64,000 nt of DNA from JAEUIA01 sp034440255. Lineage in GTDB: Bacteria; Planctomycetota; UBA1135; GCA-002686595. Each line of letters starts with the position of its first letter. Within the stretch, counting starts at the first letter, position 1. The notes under the pieces are model-generated. The model was not told the origin of the DNA and did no database searches. It saw nothing but the letters and a program-made list of their open reading frames with translations. The stretch is taken from the NCBI GenBank assembly GCA_034440255.1, contig JAWXBU010000154.1:12408-76407 (forward strand), in the 5' to 3' direction. Position numbers and translations under genes: made by a program. Below are positions 7,702 to 15,562 of this stretch, one piece after another.

Positions 7702-10617
7702 ATGCGGCTAGTCGTGACGACGTGGAGGGCGATGCTCTGGGCATTGCTCGTGTTCCTTACCCCGACATTCATCACGGCTCAGACATCACAACCGCCGGGC
7801 TCGATCCGCGGTGTCGTGAGCGATGGGGACTTCGATCTGCCGCTCGCGGGCGCTGCGGTCGTCGTCGTCGAAACGGGAGCGAGCGTTCGAACAGGCGATC
7901 AAGGCAATTTCCTGATCGAACAGGTCGCACCCGGATCGTACACGCTCGTCTTTTCGAAGGACGGTTACGAACGCGTCGTTCGATCGGACGTGGTCGTGCA
8001 GTCGGGTCGCCTGACCGACGTCGATGCTGTACTCACTGGCGAGTTCACGGACATGGACGAGTTCCTCGTCCAGGACATCCTCCAACTGGGCGCTGGTTCG
8101 GAAGGCTCGCTACTGCGATTGCGTTTCGAGAGCTCGACGATTCTGGACTCGATCGGCTCGGACCTCATGAGTCGCGCGGGTGCGAGCGATGCAGCCAGCG
8201 GTCTGCGTCTCGTCGCCGGCGCATCCGTGTCGAACGGGAAATTCGCAGTCATTCGCGGCCTTCCCGATCGCTACGTGAGTTCGCAGATGAACGGCGTTCG
8301 TCTACCCAGCGCGGACGAGGACAAGCGCGCTGTCGAACTCGATCAGTTCCCTTCGGCTGTCATCGAGAGCATCCAAGTCTCCAAGACATTCACACCCGAC
8401 CAACAAGGTGACGCTTCCGGCGGAGCCGTGAATGTTCGGCTCAAGGGGATTCCCGACGAGACCAGCTTCCAGATCAAAGGTCAGATCGGGAGCGACACGG
8501 AGAGCTTCGGCAACAGCTCATTCCTCGAGTTCGACTCGGGTCCGCGCAGGATCCAAACAGAGAATCTCGGTTCGAACTGGGAAGGGACATTCGCGCCTGA
8601 GCGCACGGACGCGCCCATCGATCACAAGTTCGCCGTGTCGGGTGGTGGGAAGCACGTCTTCGACAACGGTGTCAAGGTCGGCGGCTTCGTGAGCCTTTTC
8701 TACGAGCGCGACAGCTCGTTTCGCGACGACGGCCGAGACGATTCGCTGTGGGTGGAAACCCCCGGAGCGCAGCTCACGCCTCAGGCCTTCCAAGGAAGTC
8801 CGACGGACGGCGATTTCAAGACATCGCTGTTCGACGTGACGCGTGCGAGCCAGTCGTTGCGCTGGGGTGGACTGGGGACATTCGGTGTCGAGACCGAAAA
8901 CCACAGAGTTGGACTGACTTATCTTTTCACGCGTTCCGAAGAGGACACGGCTACCGTCGCCACGGACACGCGCGGCAAGGCTTACTTCATCGACCTGAAC
9001 GATCCCTCGAGTGCTCCGTTCCTGCGCACGGACACTCTGGAGCACAGCGAGCGCGCCACGCACACGCTTCAGCTCGGCGGTCGACACGTCTTGCCGTTCG
9101 AAGGATTTTCCATCGGCAACAAGGTGAAGTTCAAGAAGCCGGAGTTCGATTGGTCGGTCGCGGAGAGCTCAGCGCTGCTCGATCAACCGGACAAGCGGCA
9201 ATTCGGTGCACTGTGGCGTGCGTCGCCGACTGGAACAGACGGTCTGTGGCTCCCGTACAAACCTGCGGCGAACTTCACGATCGGGAACGCTCAGCGGATC
9301 TTCAAGCGCATCGACGAGGACAGCGAGCAGTACGCGCTGAACCTCAAGCTGCCCTTCGAGCAATGGTCCGAAACCGAAGGCTACGTGAAGCTCGGAGTCT
9401 TCCGCGACAAGGTCGATCGCAAGTTCAACCAGGACACCTTCAGCAACTTCGGCGACACAGGCCCGACGCAGACGTCCGAATTCGACGATCCCTGGAGCGT
9501 CGGCTTTTCGTCTCAGGTCCATCCGATCACGTCATCCAACTCCGACGTCGATTACACCGGCCAACAAGAGATCTCGGCGTCGTACGGCATGTTCGAGCTG
9601 CCCCTCACTCCGAACTTCCGAGTGCTTGCGGGAGCGCGTATGGAGTCCATCGACATCGGCATCCAGAACATCGCTGAGGGCGACGCAGAGTGGTATCCGC
9701 CGGGGACTTCGGTCGGAATCGACTTACAACCCGGAGATGCAGACGTCGCGTTCTCGCAAGACGACTTGCTCCCTGCGGTGGGGCTCACCTACACAGCCGG
9801 CAAGGTGGTGACGATTCGCGCCAGCTACAGCGAAACCGTCGCGCATCAAACTTTCAAGGAACTCACGCCCATCATTCAGCAGGAGTTCCTGGGCGGCCCC
9901 ATCTTCATCGGCAATCCGTTCTTGCAGATGAGCGCGCTGCAGAACTACGACGTGCGCGTCGACTACGCGCCTTACGAGGGAAGTCTCATTTCGGCATCGG
10001 CGTTCTTGAAGCACGTTGAGGATCCGATCGAATACGTCCAACGAGGCGCCTCCTTCAACTTCAACACGGCGGTCAATTATCCGAAGGGGAGCCTGAAGGG
10101 CATCGAGCTCGAGGTGCGCCAGAATCTAGGTCGGTTCAACAGCGGTCTCGACGGCCTAGCGGTCGGAGCGAATGGCACGCTCATCGACTCGGAGGTGACG
10201 CTGCCCGACAACGAGGCTGCGGTCTTCGCATCCAATATTCTCCAAGTGCCGTTCACGACTCGCGACATGACCGACGCGCCTGAACACCTTTACAACTTTT
10301 ATGTCACTTACGACATCGAGTCGACCAAGACTCAGTTCGCCTTGTTCTACACGGTCCAGGGCGACACCTTGGTCGCCGGGGCAGCGAACGTGGCGAACAA
10401 CTTCGTGCCGAGCGTTTACGCCAAAGAGTACGGCACCTTGAATTTCAGCCTCTCACAGGGGTTGAGCGAGCACGTCAAGCTCCAGATACAGGCCAAAAAC
10501 CTCACGAATCCCGACATCGAAGAGGTCTATCGGTCCAGCTACATCGGGGACGATGTCACTAAAACCTCCTACTCGAAGGGACTCGAGTTCACGCTCGGGT
10601 TGACCATCAGCTTCTAG
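7702..10617 (+). CDS. TonB-dependent outer-membrane receptor with N-terminal carboxypeptidase-regulatory-like domain
   Basis: From ATG 7702 the protein is 971 residues with a signal peptide (ending near FITAQ). An ORF start at 7594 places 36 non-signal residues in front and is rejected. Residues about 30-110 form a carboxypeptidase-regulatory-like beta-sandwich (GSIRGVVSDGDFDLPLAGA, VAPGSYTLVFSKDGY). A plug domain follows (VIRGLPDRYVSSQMNGVRLP, SIQVSKTFTPDQQGDASGGAVN) and then a long beta-barrel. It should import an unknown ligand across the outer membrane, powered by the ExbBD-TonB genes directly downstream; only 6 bases separate it from the DUF3450 gene. The ligand cannot be deduced, and no iron-responsive element is evident. 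Confidence 0.9.
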   Translation: MRLVVTTWRAMLWALLVFLTPTFITAQTSQPPGSIRGVVSDGDFDLPLAGAAVVVVETGASVRTGDQGNFLIEQVAPGSYTLVFSKDGYERVVRSDVVVQSGRLTDVDAVLTGEFTDMDEFLVQDILQLGAGSEGSLLRLRFESSTILDSIGSDLMSRAGASDAASGLRLVAGASVSNGKFAVIRGLPDRYVSSQMNGVRLPSADEDKRAVELDQFPSAVIESIQVSKTFTPDQQGDASGGAVNVRLKGIPDETSFQIKGQIGSDTESFGNSSFLEFDSGPRRIQTENLGSNWEGTFAPERTDAPIDHKFAVSGGGKHVFDNGVKVGGFVSLFYERDSSFRDDGRDDSLWVETPGAQLTPQAFQGSPTDGDFKTSLFDVTRASQSLRWGGLGTFGVETENHRVGLTYLFTRSEEDTATVATDTRGKAYFIDLNDPSSAPFLRTDTLEHSERATHTLQLGGRHVLPFEGFSIGNKVKFKKPEFDWSVAESSALLDQPDKRQFGALWRASPTGTDGLWLPYKPAANFTIGNAQRIFKRIDEDSEQYALNLKLPFEQWSETEGYVKLGVFRDKVDRKFNQDTFSNFGDTGPTQTSEFDDPWSVGFSSQVHPITSSNSDVDYTGQQEISASYGMFELPLTPNFRVLAGARMESIDIGIQNIAEGDAEWYPPGTSVGIDLQPGDADVAFSQDDLLPAVGLTYTAGKVVTIRASYSETVAHQTFKELTPIIQQEFLGGPIFIGNPFLQMSALQNYDVRVDYAPYEGSLISASAFLKHVEDPIEYVQRGASFNFNTAVNYPKGSLKGIELEVRQNLGRFNSGLDGLAVGANGTLIDSEVTLPDNEAAVFASNILQVPFTTRDMTDAPEHLYNFYVTYDIESTKTQFALFYTVQGDTLVAGAANVANNFVPSVYAKEYGTLNFSLSQGLSEHVKLQIQAKNLTNPDIEEVYRSSYIGDDVTKTSYSKGLEFTLGLTISF

Positions 10618-10623
10618 CACCCC

Positions 10624-11412
10624 ATGAAACGATTCACTCGAAAGAACTGGGCCATGATCGCCTTCGCCGGCGTTCTAGGGCTCGTAACGACGGGAGCGAT
10701 GGCCAGTGGTGAAGAGACCAACGCCACGCTCGACGACACACGGGCCGTGCTCGGCAAATGGATCGAGACGCAGCAGATCATTGCTCGCGAGCGCAATGAC
10801 TGGCAGCAAGGTCGCGAGATCCTGGGCGGACGGATCGACTTGATGAGGAAGGAGTATTTCGTTCTCAAGGACAAGATCGATCAGGCGCGAGTGGTTCTGA
10901 AGGACGGCGAGGCGAAGAGACTCGCCTTGAAGAAGGAGGAAGACGAACTCCAAGCCACTTCGACCCAGCTCACGACCGCAGTGACTCGGCTCGAGGCAGA
11001 CGTGCGCCGTCTCCACAAGTCGCTCCCTGAACCGACTCAGAAGCGACTCCAGCCTCTGTATCAGCGCATTCCCGAAGACACCGCGACGACGCGTGTGACG
11101 GTGGCCGAGCGGTTTCAGAACGTCATCGGAATCCTGAACGAGGTCAACAAGGACAACAGCGACCTCAAGGTCGAATACGAAGTGCGCAATCTCGCCGACG
11201 GCAGGCCGTCCGAAGTGCGCACGATGTACCTCGGATTGGCGCAAGCCTACTACGTCAGTCCGGGTGGCGAGGCGGGCATCGGAAAGCCGAGCGTCGATGG
11301 TTGGAAATGGCAGACGTCGAACGTGATCGCGAAAGATGTCCTGACCGCTTTGGACATCATCCAAGGCAAACACTCTCCCGCATTCGTCTCCCTTCCTGTG
11401 AGCATCCAATGA
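10624..11412 (+). CDS. DUF3450 periplasmic coiled-coil protein of TonB operon
   Basis: This 262-residue protein has a signal peptide (AMIAFAGVLGLVTTGAMA). Residues about 25-130 form a long charged coiled coil (ERNDWQQGREILGGRIDLM and following), and residues 140-262 a compact domain. Sequence pattern and position match the DUF3450 family, which in many proteobacteria sits between a TonB-dependent receptor and ExbB/ExbD/TonB genes. Its role is not well defined; participation in the periplasmic part of the energy-transduction complex is inferred from context. Its stop codon overlaps the next start (ATGA at 11409), indicating translational coupling. Confidence 0.82.
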   Translation: MKRFTRKNWAMIAFAGVLGLVTTGAMASGEETNATLDDTRAVLGKWIETQQIIARERNDWQQGREILGGRIDLMRKEYFVLKDKIDQARVVLKDGEAKRLALKKEEDELQATSTQLTTAVTRLEADVRRLHKSLPEPTQKRLQPLYQRIPEDTATTRVTVAERFQNVIGILNEVNKDNSDLKVEYEVRNLADGRPSEVRTMYLGLAQAYYVSPGGEAGIGKPSVDGWKWQTSNVIAKDVLTALDIIQGKHSPAFVSLPVSIQ

Positions 11413-12887
11413 ACTGCTTCAAATACCTCTACGGTGTCGCGCTGCTCGCCACGCCGGGGTTTGCACAAGAACAGGCTCCGACTGCGGCTCCCCACGAATC
11501 CGTCACGAAGATCGCAGCCTCGGCAGGACTCGAGCTCCAAAAGAGCACGGCCGAGCTCAATGCACTCCGTGAGCAGATCGCGAACGACAAACTGCCGCTG
11601 GCTCAAGAGATCACGGCTCTCGAAGAACTCCTGACCCAGGTTCGTCGAGAGAACGATCAAGTCACACGGCAGGTCGACGAGGGCAAGCTCGACATCACGA
11701 ATGCCAAGGCGATCATGAAGGCTCGTGTCGACGAGCTGACTTACGTCGGGAACTTCCTCGACGAGTATTCACGTACGCTCGAGACGAAGCTCCACGTCAG
11801 CGAACTCCAACTCTACGGTGATGCGCTGACGGCGGCCAAGCAGGCCACCGAGAACAAGACGCTCACGATGGGCGAGCGATTCGAGCGCCAACTCGCCTTC
11901 GTCGAGCTGTCGACGAAGCGACTGTTCGATTCGATCGGCGGTGTGCGCTTTCCGGGAACGGGTGTCGATCAGCAAGGCGCTGTGATCGAGGGGCAGTTCG
12001 CGCTGCTCGGGCCGATCGCGTTGTTCGCAGCCAAGGTCGGTGGTGTCGCCGGAGTCGTGATTCCGCAGACAGGCTCGTTGAATCCTTTGATCAAGCCGCT
12101 CGAAGGTGCGTTCCAGATCGGCCTCAGTTCGCTCGTGCTCACGGGCGAAGGATCGGCGCCGTTGGATCCGTCTCGCGGCGGCGCACTCAAGGCGCTCGTC
12201 CAACGCACGAACATCATTCACATCTTCGAGAAGGGCGGCCCGATCATGTGGCCGCTCCTCGTCGCCTCCATCCTCGCTCTGACTACCGTCATCGAGCGGT
12301 TGATCTTCCTCGCGAGTGAAAAGAGGCGTCGCGATCCCAACCAGCTGGAGAACTTCTTCGCCACGGTCAAACGCGGTGATTTGGATGCGGCGGTCCATCA
12401 GGGCGGCACATCGAAGTTCTTCGTGGTCCGAGCGCTCACCTACGCTCTCGGGCACAGAGAGAGTTCGCTCGGCAACGCTCTCGACTATGCCAAGGCCAAT
12501 GAGATGAAGCGCTTCACTCGTGGCATCCCAGTGCTGGACACGGTCATCACTCTTGCACCATTGCTCGGTTTGCTCGGTACGGTTACGGGCATGATGGGAT
12601 CCTTCTCCATCATCGGTGGAGACCTGAGTTCGCCGGGCGCCATCACGGGCGGTATCGCAGAAGCCTTGATCGCCACCGCATTCGGCTTGGGCATCGCCAT
12701 CACGTGCCTGCTGCCGTTCAACTTCCTGAACGCACGCTTGGATGAAGCTCAACACGAGCTGGATTCAGCAGCGTCGCAGCTCGAGATGATGTTGCAGACG
12801 CAGCCGACGCCGACGTCGGGCACGACGCCTGCTGCTCCTCACCCGACTCCTGCTGCACAGCACCGTCACGAATACGCCAAGACCTGA
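11409..12887 (+). CDS. TtpC-like MotA/TolQ/ExbB proton-channel protein with large periplasmic N-terminal domain
   Basis: Starting at ATG 11409 (overlapping the DUF3450 stop) the protein is 492 residues with a signal peptide (ALLATPGFAQ). Residues about 25-270 form a periplasmic region with a coiled coil resembling the preceding DUF3450 protein. After it come three transmembrane segments typical of ExbB/TolQ: near 279-300 (PIMWPLLVASILALTTVIERL), 385-410 (TLAPLLGLLGTVTGMMGSF) and 420-445. The layout resembles TtpC of Vibrio TonB2 systems. No separate short ExbB2 is encoded here, so this protein may be the only proton-channel subunit. A proline/threonine/histidine-rich tail ends the protein. 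Confidence 0.88.
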   Translation: MNCFKYLYGVALLATPGFAQEQAPTAAPHESVTKIAASAGLELQKSTAELNALREQIANDKLPLAQEITALEELLTQVRRENDQVTRQVDEGKLDITNAKAIMKARVDELTYVGNFLDEYSRTLETKLHVSELQLYGDALTAAKQATENKTLTMGERFERQLAFVELSTKRLFDSIGGVRFPGTGVDQQGAVIEGQFALLGPIALFAAKVGGVAGVVIPQTGSLNPLIKPLEGAFQIGLSSLVLTGEGSAPLDPSRGGALKALVQRTNIIHIFEKGGPIMWPLLVASILALTTVIERLIFLASEKRRRDPNQLENFFATVKRGDLDAAVHQGGTSKFFVVRALTYALGHRESSLGNALDYAKANEMKRFTRGIPVLDTVITLAPLLGLLGTVTGMMGSFSIIGGDLSSPGAITGGIAEALIATAFGLGIAITCLLPFNFLNARLDEAQHELDSAASQLEMMLQTQPTPTSGTTPAAPHPTPAAQHRHEYAKT

Positions 12888-12897
12888 GGACGAGCTC

Positions 12898-13320
12898 ATG
12901 CACGGTTCATCCAGTAGAGGCGGCAAGAAGCGCGCACGCATCGAGATCATCCCGCTGATCGACATCATCTTCTTCCTGTTGGCGACCTTCATCATGGTGT
13001 CGCTTTCGATGACGAAGAACCAAGGCGTGCAAGTGGCGTTGCCGTCTGCCGGGGCAGCCACGTCGCTCGGCGACCAGCAAGAAATGGAGAAGGCGGTCAC
13101 GCTGAGCGTCAGCGAAAAGGGCGAGGTCTTCTACAACAAAGAGAAGATCACGATCGCGCAGTTGCCGATGCGTCTTCAGACCTTCAAGGCGTCATCCAAG
13201 GAGCCCAAAGTCATCATCAACAGCGATGGTAACGCCGACTGGAAACAAGTGGTTTCCGTGCTCGACGAGGTGAAGAAGGTCGGCATCGGCAAAGTCGGGA
13301 TCAACACGGAGAAGCGATGA
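12898..13320 (+). CDS. exbD: ExbD/TolR biopolymer transport protein
   Basis: This 140-residue protein has the classic ExbD layout: a short basic cytoplasmic N-terminus (RGGKKRARIEIIP), a single transmembrane helix containing the essential aspartate (PLIDIIFFLLATFIMVSL) and a periplasmic domain from about residue 45. It pairs with the ExbB-type protein upstream and TonB downstream to convert proton-motive force into receptor energisation. The stop overlaps the TonB start (ATGA at 13317), implying coupled translation and matched stoichiometry. Confidence 0.93.
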   Translation: MHGSSSRGGKKRARIEIIPLIDIIFFLLATFIMVSLSMTKNQGVQVALPSAGAATSLGDQQEMEKAVTLSVSEKGEVFYNKEKITIAQLPMRLQTFKASSKEPKVIINSDGNADWKQVVSVLDEVKKVGIGKVGINTEKR

Positions 13321-14024
13321 AACTCGGTTGGATCCTGGGAATCGTGACCGCGATCTTCGTGCACGTGTTCGTGCTGCTGTTCGGCGGTCTGTTCTTCCCG
13401 AACGACAAAGAAGCGCACCGTTCCATCACGGAAGTGGAACTGCTCGACGATACGGTGGAGACGAAGGAGAAGCCGCTCGACGATCAGCCCGTCGACGAAG
13501 AGATCGAAGCCGAGGCCGAGCCGCTCCCTGACGCCGCAGAAATCGTCAAGAGTCTGGAAGTAGCACCCATGAACGATGCTCCCGCACTCGAAGCGGCGAG
13601 CTTGAGCGCGATCGAAGCAGCTCTGAACGGACAAGGCGGGTCGAGCAGCGAGTTCGGCGACGCGTTGAGCTTTGCCTCCGGCGGCCGCATCGGCGGAACG
13701 GGACAGGCGGGCGCGCTGGGTGAGACCGCGGACAACGCCTTCAGCATGTCCGAGATCGATCAGAAACCGCGCGCTGTCTTCCAGTCGGCACCGATGTATC
13801 CGGCTGAGTTGCGCGACAAGAAAATCGAAGGCTCCGTGACCGTGATCTTCGTCGTGGATTCGTCCGGCAAGGTCGTGGATCCGCGCATCGAGAAGTCGTC
13901 CAACCCGGCCTTCGACAAGCCGGCCCTCGACGCAGTGCGTCAATGGAAATTCGAGCCCGCCGTCAAAGGTGGCGAACGTGTGAACTGCAAGATGCGTGCG
14001 CCGATCCGCTTCCAACCGAGGTAG
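13317..14024 (+). CDS. tonB: TonB energy transducer
   Basis: This 235-residue protein has an N-terminal membrane anchor with the histidine typical of TonB (IVTAIFVHVFVLLFG) and a periplasmic linker. The C-terminal TonB domain (about 150-235) shows MYPAELRDKKIEGSVTV, VVDSSGKV and ALDAVRQWKFEPA. The linker is unusually acidic and lacks the Pro-Lys/Pro-Glu repeats of enterobacterial TonB, so its reach across the periplasm may differ. It should contact the receptor encoded at 7702 and possibly other receptors in the genome. It follows exbD with overlapping codons and is 5 bases ahead of the TPR gene. Confidence 0.92.
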   Translation: MKLGWILGIVTAIFVHVFVLLFGGLFFPNDKEAHRSITEVELLDDTVETKEKPLDDQPVDEEIEAEAEPLPDAAEIVKSLEVAPMNDAPALEAASLSAIEAALNGQGGSSSEFGDALSFASGGRIGGTGQAGALGETADNAFSMSEIDQKPRAVFQSAPMYPAELRDKKIEGSVTVIFVVDSSGKVVDPRIEKSSNPAFDKPALDAVRQWKFEPAVKGGERVNCKMRAPIRFQPR

Positions 14025-14029
14025 TAACC

Positions 14030-15397
14030 ATGAGAACTTCGAAAATGTACTTACTCGGCTTGGCGTTCATCGCGGCCGCTTCGACCAGCTTGCGTGCAGG
14101 CGAGATCGATCTCGAGGCGATGTGGAAGGACCCGACTTTCCAGCGACAGTTCGTGGGCAGCTACGGCGTCAACGCCGAGATCGAGCCGCGCGTCACGCCC
14201 GAAGAAGTCACGATCCTCGAGAAGATCAGGCCGCTCATGGGCACTGACTTGCCCAAAGCAGAAGAAGCCCTGCGCAAGGCGCTGAAGCCGACATCTTCGG
14301 CCGTGCTCGACTTCACGCTGGGTGGAATCCAGTTCCAACAGGAGAGAACGGACTTAGCGCTCGCGAGCTATCGCAGCGCAGTCACCAAATTCCCGAGTTT
14401 CCGCCGGGCATGGCGCAACCTGGGCTTGATCTACGTGCGCAACAACAACTTCGACGAGGCCATCACGTCCTTCGTGAAGATGATCGAACTCGGGGGGGGC
14501 GACGCTTACTCGTACGGGTTGCTCGGATACGCTTATGCCTCCAAGGAAGATTTTCAGCCGGCCGAAGCTTCCTATCGAAACGCGCTCCTGCTTCAGCCCG
14601 AGAACACGGAGTGGCGGCTCGGACTGACGCGGTGTGCCTTCAAGCAGAAAAAATACGAGGACTGCGCGGCGCTACTGGACGTCTTGATCGCTCGCTACCC
14701 GGACAAAGCGGACTTCTGGCTGCTCCAAGCGCACACGTTCATGGGCATGAAGCAACCCATGAAGGCCGCCGAGAACCTCGAGGCGGTCGATCGCCTGGGC
14801 AAGTCGACCGTGGACTCGATGCACACGCTCGGGGACGTTTACATCAGCGAGAACGTATTGGAGCTCGCCGCGCGAGCGTACCAGCGCGCCATCGACATGG
14901 ACGTGGCTCAGCCGATCGCGCGCCCCATACGTGCAGCGGAAGTCCTGGCTGCGCGCGGTGCGGTGTCTCAAGCGCGTCGTATCGCCAAGCACATTCGCAC
15001 GGTGATGGGCGCGCGAATTTCCGACGATGAGCGCGGCAAACTGCTGAAGCTCGAAGCTCGATTGAGCATGGCCGAAGGCGAATCCAGCGACGAGACTGCT
15101 GCGGTCCTGGAAGAGATCGTGCGGCTCGATCCGCTCGACGGCGAAGCCCTACTGCTCTTGGGCCAACATTACACGCGCAAAGATCAGCCCGATCGGGCGA
15201 TCTTCTACTTCGAGCGCGCTGAGAGCATGCCAGCGTTCGAGGTCAACGCCAGGATCCGTCACGCACAAGTGCTCGTCGGTCTAGGTCGCTACACCGAGGC
15301 CGTCCCGCTGTTGCGCCGGGCCCAAGAATCCCGTCCGCGCGAGGACGTGGCCCGTTACCTCGAGCAAGTCGAGCGCATCGCCAAGTCGCGTCGCTGA
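14030..15397 (+). CDS. Secreted tetratricopeptide-repeat protein of TonB operon
   Basis: From ATG 14030 the protein is 455 residues with a signal peptide (GLAFIAAASTSLRAG). At least eight TPR-like helix pairs follow (for example AWRNLGLIYVRNNNFDEAI, YSYGLLGYAYASKEDFQPAEASYRNALLLQPEN, AIFYFERAESM). TPR proteins commonly close DUF3450-ExbBD-TonB operons, so a scaffolding role for that complex is plausible but not shown. An 8-G run at 14492-14499 lies inside the coding sequence (codons for LGGG), a possible slippage site. An ORF start at 13943 lies inside tonB and is rejected. Confidence 0.88.
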   Translation: MRTSKMYLLGLAFIAAASTSLRAGEIDLEAMWKDPTFQRQFVGSYGVNAEIEPRVTPEEVTILEKIRPLMGTDLPKAEEALRKALKPTSSAVLDFTLGGIQFQQERTDLALASYRSAVTKFPSFRRAWRNLGLIYVRNNNFDEAITSFVKMIELGGGDAYSYGLLGYAYASKEDFQPAEASYRNALLLQPENTEWRLGLTRCAFKQKKYEDCAALLDVLIARYPDKADFWLLQAHTFMGMKQPMKAAENLEAVDRLGKSTVDSMHTLGDVYISENVLELAARAYQRAIDMDVAQPIARPIRAAEVLAARGAVSQARRIAKHIRTVMGARISDDERGKLLKLEARLSMAEGESSDETAAVLEEIVRLDPLDGEALLLLGQHYTRKDQPDRAIFYFERAESMPAFEVNARIRHAQVLVGLGRYTEAVPLLRRAQESRPREDVARYLEQVERIAKSRR

Positions 15398-15562
15398 AGC
15401 GAAGTCTCGGTCTCGCGGCAGAGCTTCAGCGAATGCTCGACCGCTCTTCACCTGTTGCTCACAACTCGTTCCTAGCATCCTCGGCCAACAGCGTCGAGAA
15501 CCAGAAATTTCTCGACGCCGAAGATCCCAACCCACCAACGAGCACATCAGTCGAGGAACTTT

